Assembly (NCBI GenBank): GCA_024742485.1
Contig: JANSYK010000004.1
Location: 62,001 to 126,000 of the forward strand
Reading direction: 5' to 3'
DNA from: Alphaproteobacteria bacterium
GTDB lineage: Bacteria; Pseudomonadota; Alphaproteobacteria; Rhizobiales; Rhizobiaceae
DNA: 64,000 nucleotides
Part shown: piece after piece, positions 8,000 to 15,979 of the stretch
Numbering within the stretch: position 1 is the stretch's first letter
Layout of the letters: every line of letters begins with the position of its first letter
The notes under the pieces: model-generated
What the model was told of the DNA's origin: nothing
The model's input: only the letters and a program-made list of their open reading frames with translations
The model's database searches: none
Position numbers and translations under genes: made by a program

Positions 8000-8998
8000 C
8001 TACCGTTGGGTGCGGGAATAGATGATGTTCGTGGCAATGATCGAAATGATGAGCAGCAACCCCAGAACGGTCAGCTGAGCATTGATGGGGATATTGGCGA
8101 CGGTCATGCCCGTTGCGATGATCACAAGCAGCCAGGCGGCCAGGAAGGTGCCGATGATCGAACCGCGCCCCCCGAAAATATAGGTTCCGCCCAGCATGAC
8201 GATCAGCACCATCTGCAATTCCGCGCCGGATGCCAGATCATAGCGAACCGACGCCAGCCGCGACGCGGTCAGCAGCCCGGCGACGGAGCTGGCAACACCC
8301 ATGCCGATGAACAGACCGGTCTTGATTCGATTGACGCGAATGCCAGCGTGCTGCGCGGCGATGGCCGATGTCCCGATCTGGTAAATCTGTCGACCCAGCA
8401 CGGTGCCGCCCAAAATCACGCCGAGCGCCAGTGCCACGACGCAAAACACGATCACGGGGATCGGCAGATTGAGCACATATTGATAGTCGATACCGACAAA
8501 CCAGCTGGGAAACTTGCTGATGGATCGATCGCCTGCGATCACCTGCGCAATGCCTCGAAACAGGGTCAACGTGCCGATCGTCACGATGATCGACGGCAGT
8601 TTGAACCGGATGACCAGGATCGCGTTGAACCACCCCATGGCCACCCCGGAGATCAGGCTGACCAGTATGGCGACAGAGATCGGGTATCCGGCCTGATAGG
8701 TGATACCGAAAAGGCAGGCGGACAGGGCCATCATCGCCGCGCCGGACAAATCGATTTCGCCCGAAATGATGACCAGCGTCAGCACCAGCCCGACGATGGC
8801 GTATTCGGAATAATAGGTGAAACTCTCGAGGATGTAGGCAATGTCCGCAAAGAACGGCGAAAGAAGGCTGGCACCCAGCGTCGCAAGAATCAGAAGCACG
8901 AATGTCATGGCCTCCGGCCGCAACAGGATCGTCTTCCAGCGCGGGCGGACGGGTGCCGCATCCTGCACGGCTGATTTGGGGATGGATGTGTCGCTCAT
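8000..8998 (-). CDS. Sugar ABC transporter permease (CUT2, RbsC-like), second
   Basis: Inner-membrane permease of 332 residues with about 8-10 hydrophobic spans. BPD_transp_2 family signs: GEIDLSGAAMMALSA near residue 82, FKLPSIIVTIGTLTLFRGIA near 130 and GTYIFGGRGSIIGTFLAA near 265. Start at 8998 overlaps the stop of the preceding permease gene by 4 bases (ATGA). The frame continues upstream to 9709 only as a shadow of that gene. It forms a heterodimer with the other permease and works with the ATPase at 9993-11543. Confidence 0.9.
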   Translation of the reverse strand: MSDTSIPKSAVQDAAPVRPRWKTILLRPEAMTFVLLILATLGASLLSPFFADIAYILESFTYYSEYAIVGLVLTLVIISGEIDLSGAAMMALSACLFGITYQAGYPISVAILVSLISGVAMGWFNAILVIRFKLPSIIVTIGTLTLFRGIAQVIAGDRSISKFPSWFVGIDYQYVLNLPIPVIVFCVVALALGVILGGTVLGRQIYQIGTSAIAAQHAGIRVNRIKTGLFIGMGVASSVAGLLTASRLASVRYDLASGAELQMVLIVMLGGTYIFGGRGSIIGTFLAAWLLVIIATGMTVANIPINAQLTVLGLLLIISIIATNIIYSRTQR

Positions 8999-9996
8999 GC
9001 GCGCGCCTCCAGCGTCGCACTTCGGATGCCACTTTCCCGGACAGAACGATCGATCAGCAATGCGATGATGATGACGGCACCGTAGATGGCGTCCCGCCAG
9101 AACGCCGACACGCCGAGGATCGGCAGTGCGACGCTGACAGCACCCAGAAAGATGACGCCCAGCACGGTGCCGAGCACCGTTCCGACGCCACCATTGATCG
9201 AAACCCCGCCCACCACGACGGCGGCAATGACCGTAAATTCGAATCCGACACCGGTGATGGATGGATTCACATAGCCGAACCGCGAGGCGTAAAGCACACC
9301 GGCAAGACCGGCCAGCGCACCTGAAAGCGTGAAAACCAGCAGCGTTACAGGGACAACGCTGATGCCCCGCAGGGGAGCGGCCACCGGATTGGAGCCGATG
9401 GCATAGATCTGGCGCCCCAACCGTGTGTGATCGAGAAAGACATAGCTGATCAGTGCGATCGTCAAGGCGATGAAGATGATCCAGGGAATGCCGAAGATCG
9501 GAGACGTCTGGGACATCTCGATCAGAGGGCGCGGTATGTATTGCGGATCCACCTGGCGGGCATCTGAAATCAGGAACAGAACCCCACGATAGAGGCTGAG
9601 CGTTCCGAGCGTCACGATGATCGACGGCAACCGAAAGAGGGTCACAACCGCCCCATTGACCAGACCCAGCGCGGCACCAACAAAGGTGGCGATGAAGAAA
9701 CCGAACCACCAGGGCATTTCGGGAAGGTCACGAAATGCCATGCCGGCAACTATGGCTGAAAACCCGAGGATCGAGCCGATGGACAGATCCACGTGCCGCG
9801 CCAGCAACACCATCATCTGTCCCATTCCGGCAATCAGGATCAGCGGAACTGCAAGCATCACGATACGCAGCGTATCCAGTGACAGAAATCGCGGTTCGAT
9901 GGCACTGACCACGAGGCTGAAAAGAACCAGCATGACGGCGATACCGGCCTCCCGGCGAAGCAGGATGAATCGGAGAGCGGCGGTGAGCGAATTCAC
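8995..9996 (-). CDS. Sugar ABC transporter permease (CUT2, RbsC-like), first
   Basis: Inner-membrane permease of 333 residues, hydrophobic throughout. Family signs: RHVDLSIGSILGFSA near residue 67, FRLPSIIVTLGTLSLYRGV near 122, and VVVGGVSINGGVGTVLGTVLG near 265, a segment that usually contains the cytoplasmic coupling helix. It overlaps the ATPase gene upstream and the second permease downstream by 4 bases each. Two distinct permeases plus one ATPase and one binding protein is the normal Rha/CUT2 layout in rhizobia. Confidence 0.9.
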   Translation of the reverse strand: MNSLTAALRFILLRREAGIAVMLVLFSLVVSAIEPRFLSLDTLRIVMLAVPLILIAGMGQMMVLLARHVDLSIGSILGFSAIVAGMAFRDLPEMPWWFGFFIATFVGAALGLVNGAVVTLFRLPSIIVTLGTLSLYRGVLFLISDARQVDPQYIPRPLIEMSQTSPIFGIPWIIFIALTIALISYVFLDHTRLGRQIYAIGSNPVAAPLRGISVVPVTLLVFTLSGALAGLAGVLYASRFGYVNPSITGVGFEFTVIAAVVVGGVSINGGVGTVLGTVLGVIFLGAVSVALPILGVSAFWRDAIYGAVIIIALLIDRSVRESGIRSATLEARA

Positions 9997-11543
9997 AGGG
10001 CCACCTCATTATGCTCGGGCGGGGAGCCTCCCGTGCCGTGCTTTCCCTTGGTTGGCACAGCCGCCCGCATCACACTTTCCTGGGTTGCCTCATCGCCCGC
10101 TATATCGGCCGTCAGCTCACCCTCGGACATAACCAGTATCCGGTCGCAAAGATAAAGCAGTTCCGGAAGCTCCGAGGAGATCAGGAGAACGCCGCGCCCA
10201 TTGGCCGCCAATGTGCCGATCATGTCGTAGAACTCGGCCTTCACACCGATGTCGATGCCGCGCGTCGGTTCATCAAGGATCAATATGTCTGGATCCGTAT
10301 GCAGCCATCGGGCGAGGATCGACTTTTGTTGATTGCCGCCCGACAATTCGCCGATCGGCTGACGCAGGGCCGCCAATCGGATCCGAAGATCCTTGACGGA
10401 TTTTTCGGCCAGAGCCCGTTCGATCGCCGAGCGAATAAAGCCGTGGGGTGCGATCTTGCCGGGAACGGCAGCCGTGATGTTCTGATCAACGGGTAGCGTG
10501 CCGAAAATACCGGCAACGGCCCGGTCCTCCGGCACAAATGCCAGACCCAGTTCAATGGCATCGGAGGGATCGGCGATCTCGACCGTTTTTCCCTTGACCG
10601 CGATACTGCCGCTGGCGGCAGGCGCAACGCCGAAAACAGCCCGCGCCACATCCGTTCGACCGGCACCGACCAGACCGGCCAGTCCGACAATTTCACCGTG
10701 ACGCACGGTAAAGCTGATATCGTGAAACTTGCCGGGCAAGGACAGTTCACGCACCTCAAGCGCCACATCGCCAATTTTCGCGCCGCTCCTGTGCATCATT
10801 TCCTTGAGAGGCCGGCCGATCATCAGTCGGATGATGTCCTCGTCGCTCAGGTCCGCCACATTGGCCGTTTCCACCAGATGACCGTCCCGGAAGATCGTTG
10901 CCCGGTCGCACAGGGCCTGAACCTCTTCCAGGCGATGCGAAATGAAGATGATTGTGCGCCCCTGGTCCCGCAACCGCCGAGCGATCGAAAACAACGTCTC
11001 GACTTCCTTTGGCGTCAGCGGTGCGGTGGGCTCATCCATGATGATCAGCCGGCTGTCACTGGCCAATGCCCGGGCGATCTCGACCATTTGCTGATCGGCG
11101 ATTGAAAGGCCGCGCATCGGCTTGGTCACATCGATGCTGACCCGCAGCATATCCATCAACTCATTGGCATTGCGTTCCATCTGCGCCCACGGCACCCGTC
11201 CCAGCAAGGCACCGTCATGGCGCCCCAGGACAAGATTCTCGGTAACGGACATGTCGGGAAACGAGATCGGCTCCTGGTGGATGAGCGTGATGCCCAGATT
11301 CTGGGCCGCTATCGGATTGGGCACTTCGACAGGATTGCCATTAAGCGCCAGAGTACCCCGCGTCGGACGATGGACGCCTGACAGGATCTTGGCAAAGGTC
11401 GATTTTCCCGCGCCATTTTCGCCCAGAAGGGCATGGATTTCGCCAGCCGAAAGATCCAGGTCCACGTCGCTGAGGACCTCCACGCCACCAAACTGCTTGG
11501 AGATGCCTCGGGCGGAAAGGACGGGCGTGTCAGAGACCGGCAT
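9993..11543 (-). CDS. Sugar ABC transporter ATP-binding protein (RbsA-like, two nucleotide-binding domains)
   Basis: Energises the deoxyhexose importer. The 516-residue protein has two ABC domains. Domain 1: Walker A GENGAGKST near residue 37, signature LSIADQQMVEIARAL, Walker B LIIMDEPT. Domain 2: a degenerate Walker A (LVGAGRTD), intact signature LSGGNQQKSILARWL and Walker B ILILDEPTRGID, the usual asymmetry of RbsA proteins. Start chosen at 11543 because AGGGG lies six bases upstream; an ATG at 11555 lacks one. The coding region overlaps the end of the aldo-keto reductase gene by 14 bp, so the two are translationally linked. Confidence 0.92.
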   Translation of the reverse strand: MPVSDTPVLSARGISKQFGGVEVLSDVDLDLSAGEIHALLGENGAGKSTFAKILSGVHRPTRGTLALNGNPVEVPNPIAAQNLGITLIHQEPISFPDMSVTENLVLGRHDGALLGRVPWAQMERNANELMDMLRVSIDVTKPMRGLSIADQQMVEIARALASDSRLIIMDEPTAPLTPKEVETLFSIARRLRDQGRTIIFISHRLEEVQALCDRATIFRDGHLVETANVADLSDEDIIRLMIGRPLKEMMHRSGAKIGDVALEVRELSLPGKFHDISFTVRHGEIVGLAGLVGAGRTDVARAVFGVAPAASGSIAVKGKTVEIADPSDAIELGLAFVPEDRAVAGIFGTLPVDQNITAAVPGKIAPHGFIRSAIERALAEKSVKDLRIRLAALRQPIGELSGGNQQKSILARWLHTDPDILILDEPTRGIDIGVKAEFYDMIGTLAANGRGVLLISSELPELLYLCDRILVMSEGELTADIAGDEATQESVMRAAVPTKGKHGTGGSPPEHNEVAL

Positions 11544-12594
11544 TCTGCCCCTCATTGCCGTTCAATGTTGAAGGGGTGGGGGCATCGGGATGGATCAGTC
11601 CCTTGTCCTTGAGATCCGTCCAGAAAGACGGTGGAATTGGTGTCTGCAGCAAATCGACATTCTGCGCGACTTCGTTTGGATGGGCCGCGCCCGGAATGAT
11701 CGAAGCAACCGCGGGGTGCGCCAATGGAAACTGCAATGCGGCAGCCGGCAAAGCCACGTCATGGGTACGGCAAACAGCCTCCAGGCCTCTCACCCTGGTC
11801 TGTATCTCTTCCGGTGCGGCCCCATAGGCATATTTGCCGTTTCCGGCAGAGCCGGTGGCCAGAATTCCGGATGCGAAGGGCGCACCGATGATCACGCTGG
11901 TGTTTTTCTTCACGCATTGCGCCATTCCGGTGTGCAGGCCGGATTGATCAAGCAGGGTGTAGGGCATCGCCACCAGAGCGAAGTCCAGATCGACACGCTG
12001 GGCAACGGATTCGAGTGCCTCATTGGTGTTGATACCCATGCCAAAGGCTTTGATGTCTCCAGACGCCTTCAGCATCTCCAGAGCCTTGATGCCGCTTTCC
12101 ACCAAATCCGACTGGTGGGTCTCCATGGCAGCTTCGTCATGAAAAAGGGCATCAAGGTCGTGAATGACGAGCGCATCGACCGTATCCAGCGCCAGACGCT
12201 GAAGGGATTGCTCGTAGGAGCGCAGGATACCGTCATAGGAGTAGTCGAAATGCACTTCGAAATTCAAACCGCCGACCCACGGCTCACGCGAAAATGACGT
12301 CATGTCCTCCGGGCGTTTCAGGGTGCGGCCAACCTTGGTGGTGACCTGAAAATCGCCGCGCGACAGCGTTCGCAACATGCCACCCAACCGGTGTTCGGCA
12401 AGCCCGCGACCATACCAGGGCGCCGTGTCGTAGTAACGAATGCCCTTTTCCCACGCCTTGGCCAGCGTCGCCCGGCTGTCGTCCTCGCCGACCGTCGCAT
12501 AAAGCTCTCCGATATGCGCGGTTCCGAATCCGAGAACGGGGAGGCTCAATGCGCTGTCACCGATTTGCCGGCGCGTCGAAATCATCGTTGTCAC
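11530..12594 (-). CDS. Aldo/keto reductase, D-threo-aldose / L-fucose 1-dehydrogenase type
   Basis: First gene of the left deoxyhexose operon; likely oxidises the imported sugar at C1 to the aldonolactone. The 354-residue barrel enzyme shows the AKR catalytic set: Asp/Tyr in YYDTAPWYGRGLAEHRLG near residue 55-70, Lys in VTTKVGRTL near 90 and His in LVIHDLD near 145, and an NAD(P) site near the C-terminus (SIIPGAAHPNEV). The closest named families are pyridoxal 4-dehydrogenase and D-threo-aldose 1-dehydrogenase. A GTG start at 12594 is chosen because GGAGGAGG lies nine bases upstream; an ATG at 12585 is the alternative. Its role as L-rhamnose or L-fucose dehydrogenase is inferred from the lactonase, mutarotase and dehydratases next door. 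Confidence 0.85.
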   Translation of the reverse strand: MTTMISTRRQIGDSALSLPVLGFGTAHIGELYATVGEDDSRATLAKAWEKGIRYYDTAPWYGRGLAEHRLGGMLRTLSRGDFQVTTKVGRTLKRPEDMTSFSREPWVGGLNFEVHFDYSYDGILRSYEQSLQRLALDTVDALVIHDLDALFHDEAAMETHQSDLVESGIKALEMLKASGDIKAFGMGINTNEALESVAQRVDLDFALVAMPYTLLDQSGLHTGMAQCVKKNTSVIIGAPFASGILATGSAGNGKYAYGAAPEEIQTRVRGLEAVCRTHDVALPAAALQFPLAHPAVASIIPGAAHPNEVAQNVDLLQTPIPPSFWTDLKDKGLIHPDAPTPSTLNGNEGQNAGL

Positions 12595-12655
12595 AGTGAC
12601 CAGCCTCCTCCATCCCGATCAGTGGCTTGCGGACGGATATCCGCTTTTTGTTAAT

Positions 12656-12681
12656 TTGTCAGACAAAAATTTGTTTGACAA
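12656..12681. promoter_or_regulatory. Tandem palindromic operator for the GntR/FadR-type regulator, in the divergent promoter
   Basis: Two related 11-mers with TTGTC/GACAA arms lie in the 210-bp gap between the divergent deoxyhexose operons: a perfect palindrome TTGTCAGACAA (12656-12666) and an imperfect copy TTGTTTGACAA (12671-12681), 15 bp centre to centre. The second overlaps TTGACA (12675-12680), a good -35 hexamer for the rightward operon. GntR proteins of the FadR branch bind short palindromes of this form, and one is encoded at 14885-15652, so it probably represses both operons until the pathway intermediate binds it. Confidence 0.6.
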
Positions 12682-12804
12682 GTTTATTTTTTGAAGCCAC
12701 ATCTAAGAGAAAGAAAGACCCAGATTGGAATGCGTCTGCCGCCCCGGAAAAATTGCCTCCGGCGTGAAGGGCGAAGTCCGCCAGATGCCAGAACGGAGAA
12801 TTTC

Positions 12805-13980
12805 ATGGCCCTCATCACCGATGTCCGGACAACCATCTGGGAATGGATCGGACCGGTTGCCCCGATGCCGCCGCACTTCTGCACGACAGCCGGGGATATC
12901 GTTTCTGACATTACCGGATCGATTGAGGGGTTTCGGTTTCTCGGCTGGCTGATCGTCGAGATCGAATGCGATGACGGGACCGTCGGGATTGGCAATGCGG
13001 CGCTGGCACCCCACGCAGTCAAAGCGACAATCGACACCTATCTGAAGCCGCTGTTGATCGGGGTCGACCCGCTGGACAGCGAATATATCTGGCAGTCCAT
13101 GTATCGCAACACGCTGCCCTTCGGACGCAAGGGAATTGGGATGACTGCCATCAGTGCGGTCGACCTCGCCGTATGGGATGCCAAGGGGAAGATACTGAAC
13201 CAGCCGGTGTTCAAGCTCCTGGGTGGACGCACCAAGCCGAAAATACCGGTTTATGCGAGCCGGCTGTACAGCCAGCCCCTGGACACGCTGCATGCAGAGG
13301 CAAAATCCTATGCCGAACAGGGTTTTTCAGCGGTCAAGCTGCGATTCGGCTGGGGTCCGAAAGACGGTCTGGAGGGGATCGGCAAGAACATCGATCTGAT
13401 CCGGACGGCACGGGAAGCCATCGGCCCGAATGTCGACCTGATGGCCGATGCCTATATGGGATGGAATGTCGAATACGCAAAGCGCATGCTGCGCCTGCTT
13501 GAGCCGTTCAATCTGCGATGGGTCGAGGAACCGGTTATCTCCGATGATCTCGCCGGATACGCTGAACTGAAGGCGCTGAACCATGTGGCGATTTCCGGCG
13601 GCGAGCATGAATACACCTTGCATGGCTTTCGCCAGGCGATGGATTTGCGCGCTTTCGATATCGCCCAATTCGACGTCAACCGCGTTGGCGGTATCACGGC
13701 AGCCAAAAAGATCACCGATCTGTGCGAAGCCCATGACGTCGCGGTCATTCCGCATGCCGGGCAGATGCACAACTACCACATCACGATGTCATCCTACTGC
13801 GCGCCGATCTCCGAGTATTTTCCGAAGGTACCGGTCGAGGTGGGCAATGAGTTGTTCTGGTATATCTTTGAGGGCGAACCCGTTGCCAAGGACGGCTTCA
13901 TCGATCTTGACGACAACCAGCCGGGGTTTGGCCTCACCCTGCAGACACCCAACCCCGACGAGTTCAATCTGATCCGCTAG
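12805..13980 (+). CDS. Enolase-superfamily sugar-acid dehydratase (mandelate racemase/L-rhamnonate dehydratase-like), first copy
   Basis: Probable aldonate dehydratase giving a 2-keto-3-deoxy acid. 391 residues. The N-terminal capping domain is followed by a barrel with the expected residues: Lys178 in AVKLRFGWGP, Asp215 in ADAYMGW, Glu241 in WVEEPV, Glu267 in GGEHEYT and His317 in IPHAGQMHNYH. The FGWGPKDGLEGI segment and the GEH motif place it near L-rhamnonate dehydratase rather than galactarate or mandelate enzymes. Start at 12805 has GGAGA five bases upstream; the frame stays open to 12691 without family-like sequence. First gene of the right operon, 11 bp before the lactonase gene. Whether this or the second copy acts on L-rhamnonate, with the other on L-fuconate or an epimer, is open. 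Confidence 0.85.
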   Translation: MALITDVRTTIWEWIGPVAPMPPHFCTTAGDIVSDITGSIEGFRFLGWLIVEIECDDGTVGIGNAALAPHAVKATIDTYLKPLLIGVDPLDSEYIWQSMYRNTLPFGRKGIGMTAISAVDLAVWDAKGKILNQPVFKLLGGRTKPKIPVYASRLYSQPLDTLHAEAKSYAEQGFSAVKLRFGWGPKDGLEGIGKNIDLIRTAREAIGPNVDLMADAYMGWNVEYAKRMLRLLEPFNLRWVEEPVISDDLAGYAELKALNHVAISGGEHEYTLHGFRQAMDLRAFDIAQFDVNRVGGITAAKKITDLCEAHDVAVIPHAGQMHNYHITMSSYCAPISEYFPKVPVEVGNELFWYIFEGEPVAKDGFIDLDDNQPGFGLTLQTPNPDEFNLIR

Positions 13981-13991
13981 GATGCAACGCC

Positions 13992-14888
13992 ATGCCTGAA
14001 TTTCCGATCGTCGACACACATCTTCATATCTGGGATATGGATCGGCTGGCCTATTCTGCATTCGAGGGGCATCCGTTGTTCGGCCGCTCCTATCACATCG
14101 AGGACTACCAGCGTGATTGCGGCCCGCTGGACATCGAAGCCATGGTCTTTCTCGAGTGCTATGCGGACTTCACCGCCACGGGCGGGCAATATATCGAAGA
14201 AATTGAATTTGTGGAGGAAGCGGCCGAACGGGATCCGCGCATCCGGGCAATCGTGCCCATGGCGCCGCTCGAATGGGGTAATCGGGCAGAACCCATTCTC
14301 GAGCAGATGAAATCGGATCATCCCTCGGTTAAGGGTATTCGGCGCATCGTCGAATTCGACGATGATCCACGTGCGCTCACATTGAGCGATCGGTTTATTG
14401 AAGGCGTCAATCTGCTGGACAAATTCGGCTACCATTTCGAGATCAACGTCAATCACACCCAGATGGATATCGTTCGAGAATTCGTGAAACACATCCCCAA
14501 CGTTCCGATGATCCTCGACCATTGCGGCAAGCCCGGCATTGCCGAGGGCGAGATCGACCAGTATCGCCGTGACATCCGGGAACTGGTCCAGCATCCCAAT
14601 CTGTGGATCAAACTGTCTGATCTTCCGGTTGAAGCCGACCACGAAAACTGGACGGAAGAGGACCTTCGACCCTACATTGATGCGACCTTCGAAACATTTG
14701 GATTCGAGAGAACAATCTATGCCGGCGACTATCCGATCTGCCTCCAGGCCACCACCTTGCCGCGCTGGGTTGATGTTCTGGACAACATGCTGACCGGAAC
14801 ATCCTATGAAGAACGGCGCCGGTTCTACCGCGACAATGCCAATGATTTTTACAGGCTGGGCCTGAACAACGAGACGAGTGCCGCATGA
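13992..14888 (+). CDS. Amidohydrolase-2 family sugar lactonase (L-fucono- or L-rhamnono-lactonase type)
   Basis: Hydrolyses the aldonolactone made by the sugar dehydrogenase to the free aldonic acid. The 298-residue protein shows the amidohydrolase-2 metal site: VDTHLHIWD at residue 8 (HxH), a His in the NVNHTQ segment near 155, MILDHCGKP near 176 (metal His) and the barrel-end aspartate in YAGDYPICL near 245. This is the COG3618 layout found for fuconolactonases and rhamnonolactonases. It lies between a dehydratase gene and the regulator gene and overlaps the latter by 4 bases. Confidence 0.88.
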   Translation: MPEFPIVDTHLHIWDMDRLAYSAFEGHPLFGRSYHIEDYQRDCGPLDIEAMVFLECYADFTATGGQYIEEIEFVEEAAERDPRIRAIVPMAPLEWGNRAEPILEQMKSDHPSVKGIRRIVEFDDDPRALTLSDRFIEGVNLLDKFGYHFEINVNHTQMDIVREFVKHIPNVPMILDHCGKPGIAEGEIDQYRRDIRELVQHPNLWIKLSDLPVEADHENWTEEDLRPYIDATFETFGFERTIYAGDYPICLQATTLPRWVDVLDNMLTGTSYEERRRFYRDNANDFYRLGLNNETSAA

Positions 14889-15652
14889 CCGACCCGTTCG
14901 CCTTGCTCAACAGGGATGACAGCAAACTTGGCTCCGCCTCCGATTTCGGTGGAGGGACACTGGAACGCCAATCCATCTCCGAACAGGTTGCCAACCGCAT
15001 CATGGGAATGATCAAGTCCGGCAACCTGAAATCCGGCGATCAGTTGCCGACCGAACAGCAAATGTGTGTCGCATTCGGCATCAGCCGCCCGCCACTTCGC
15101 GAAGCCCTGAAGGCGCTCACGCTGATGGGCGTGCTCAGAAGCCGTCAGGGCGGGCGCTATACGGTGACCGATCTGTCGACCAGCCGCTTGGTCGCTCCAT
15201 TCAACACCATGCTGTCGGTGACCGACTACAAGGTTGAAGAGCACTTCGAAGCACGTGCCGTGGTCGATCTCGAACTGGTGCGTTTCTGCACCGAACGGGC
15301 GAGTGACGAAATTCGCGCCCGCATCGACAAGCTCGCCAAGGACGGCCGTGCATTTCATGACGATCCGGTGGCATTCCGGCTGCTCGACATCGAATTTCAC
15401 CAGGCGATCAATCGTGGCGCCGGGAATGAATTGCTCGCCGGTCTTGCAATGGGACTCTACGATGTCGCACTCAATGTGCGCCGTGTTGCCAGTGAGGCAC
15501 CCGGCGTCATCGAGAAATCGGTTGAACAGCATTGTGCTGTTTCTGCGGCGATACTCGAGGGCGACGCCGATGGGGCCGTTGCCGCCTATCGAGACCATCT
15601 TGATCACATTCGCGAAACGACGATCCAGGCGAGCGCGACCGTCAACCGCTAG
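14885..15652 (+). CDS. GntR-family transcriptional regulator, FadR subfamily
   Basis: DNA-binding repressor of 255 residues. Winged helix at about residues 30-95: ISEQVANRIMGMIKSG, then LPTEQQMCVAFGISRPPLREALKAL, then GVLRSRQGGRYTV. The C-terminal all-helical FCD ligand domain has the usual metal-type residues spread over LVRFCTERA, LLDIEFHQAI and SVEQHCAVSAAI (Asp/His, His, His). It is encoded inside the right operon and starts within the lactonase stop (ATGA). The palindromes at 12656-12681 are its likely target, so it is probably autoregulated and released by a deoxyhexose catabolite. Confidence 0.9.
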   Translation: MTDPFALLNRDDSKLGSASDFGGGTLERQSISEQVANRIMGMIKSGNLKSGDQLPTEQQMCVAFGISRPPLREALKALTLMGVLRSRQGGRYTVTDLSTSRLVAPFNTMLSVTDYKVEEHFEARAVVDLELVRFCTERASDEIRARIDKLAKDGRAFHDDPVAFRLLDIEFHQAINRGAGNELLAGLAMGLYDVALNVRRVASEAPGVIEKSVEQHCAVSAAILEGDADGAVAAYRDHLDHIRETTIQASATVNR

Positions 15653-15661
15653 GAGATTTCC

Positions 15662-15979
15662 GTGCCCGAACGCATTGCATTTCGAATGAACCTCAACCCC
15701 GGCGAGGCGGCGGAATATGAGCGGCGCCACGACAATGTCTTCCCGGAACTCGCAAAGGCATTGAAGGACGCAGGTGTGTCGGACTATTCGATCTGGCTCG
15801 ACCCTGAATCGCACCACCTCTTTGCCATATTAACGCGCAGTGACGATCACACGCTGGACGCACTGCCAGACACCGAGATTTGCCAGCGCTGGTGGGCCTT
15901 CATGGCCGATATCATGGAAACGGATGAAGCCAATGTCCCGACACAGATCCCGCTGAAACGGGTTTTCCTTCTCCCATGA
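15662..15979 (+). CDS. L-rhamnose / L-fucose mutarotase (RhaM family, PF05336)
   Basis: Interconverts alpha and beta anomers of the 6-deoxyhexose, feeding the right anomer to the dehydrogenase. 105 residues, the normal size. Family residues: Tyr and His in YERRHDNVFPEL near residues 19-23, SIWLDPESHHLFAIL near 40-55 and the CQRWWAFMADIMETD helix. GTG start with AGGAG seven bases upstream. This fold is used by E. coli RhaM for rhamnose and by relatives in fuconate pathways for fucose, so it supports a 6-deoxyhexose substrate without fixing which. Overlaps the next gene by 4 bases. Confidence 0.9.
   Translation: MPERIAFRMNLNPGEAAEYERRHDNVFPELAKALKDAGVSDYSIWLDPESHHLFAILTRSDDHTLDALPDTEICQRWWAFMADIMETDEANVPTQIPLKRVFLLP

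Noticed and set aside
7967-8974. Plus-strand open frame of 335 codons, rich in His, Asp, Gln and Gly
   Set aside because: Antisense of the sugar permease gene; the odd composition is what a membrane-protein gene gives when read backwards.
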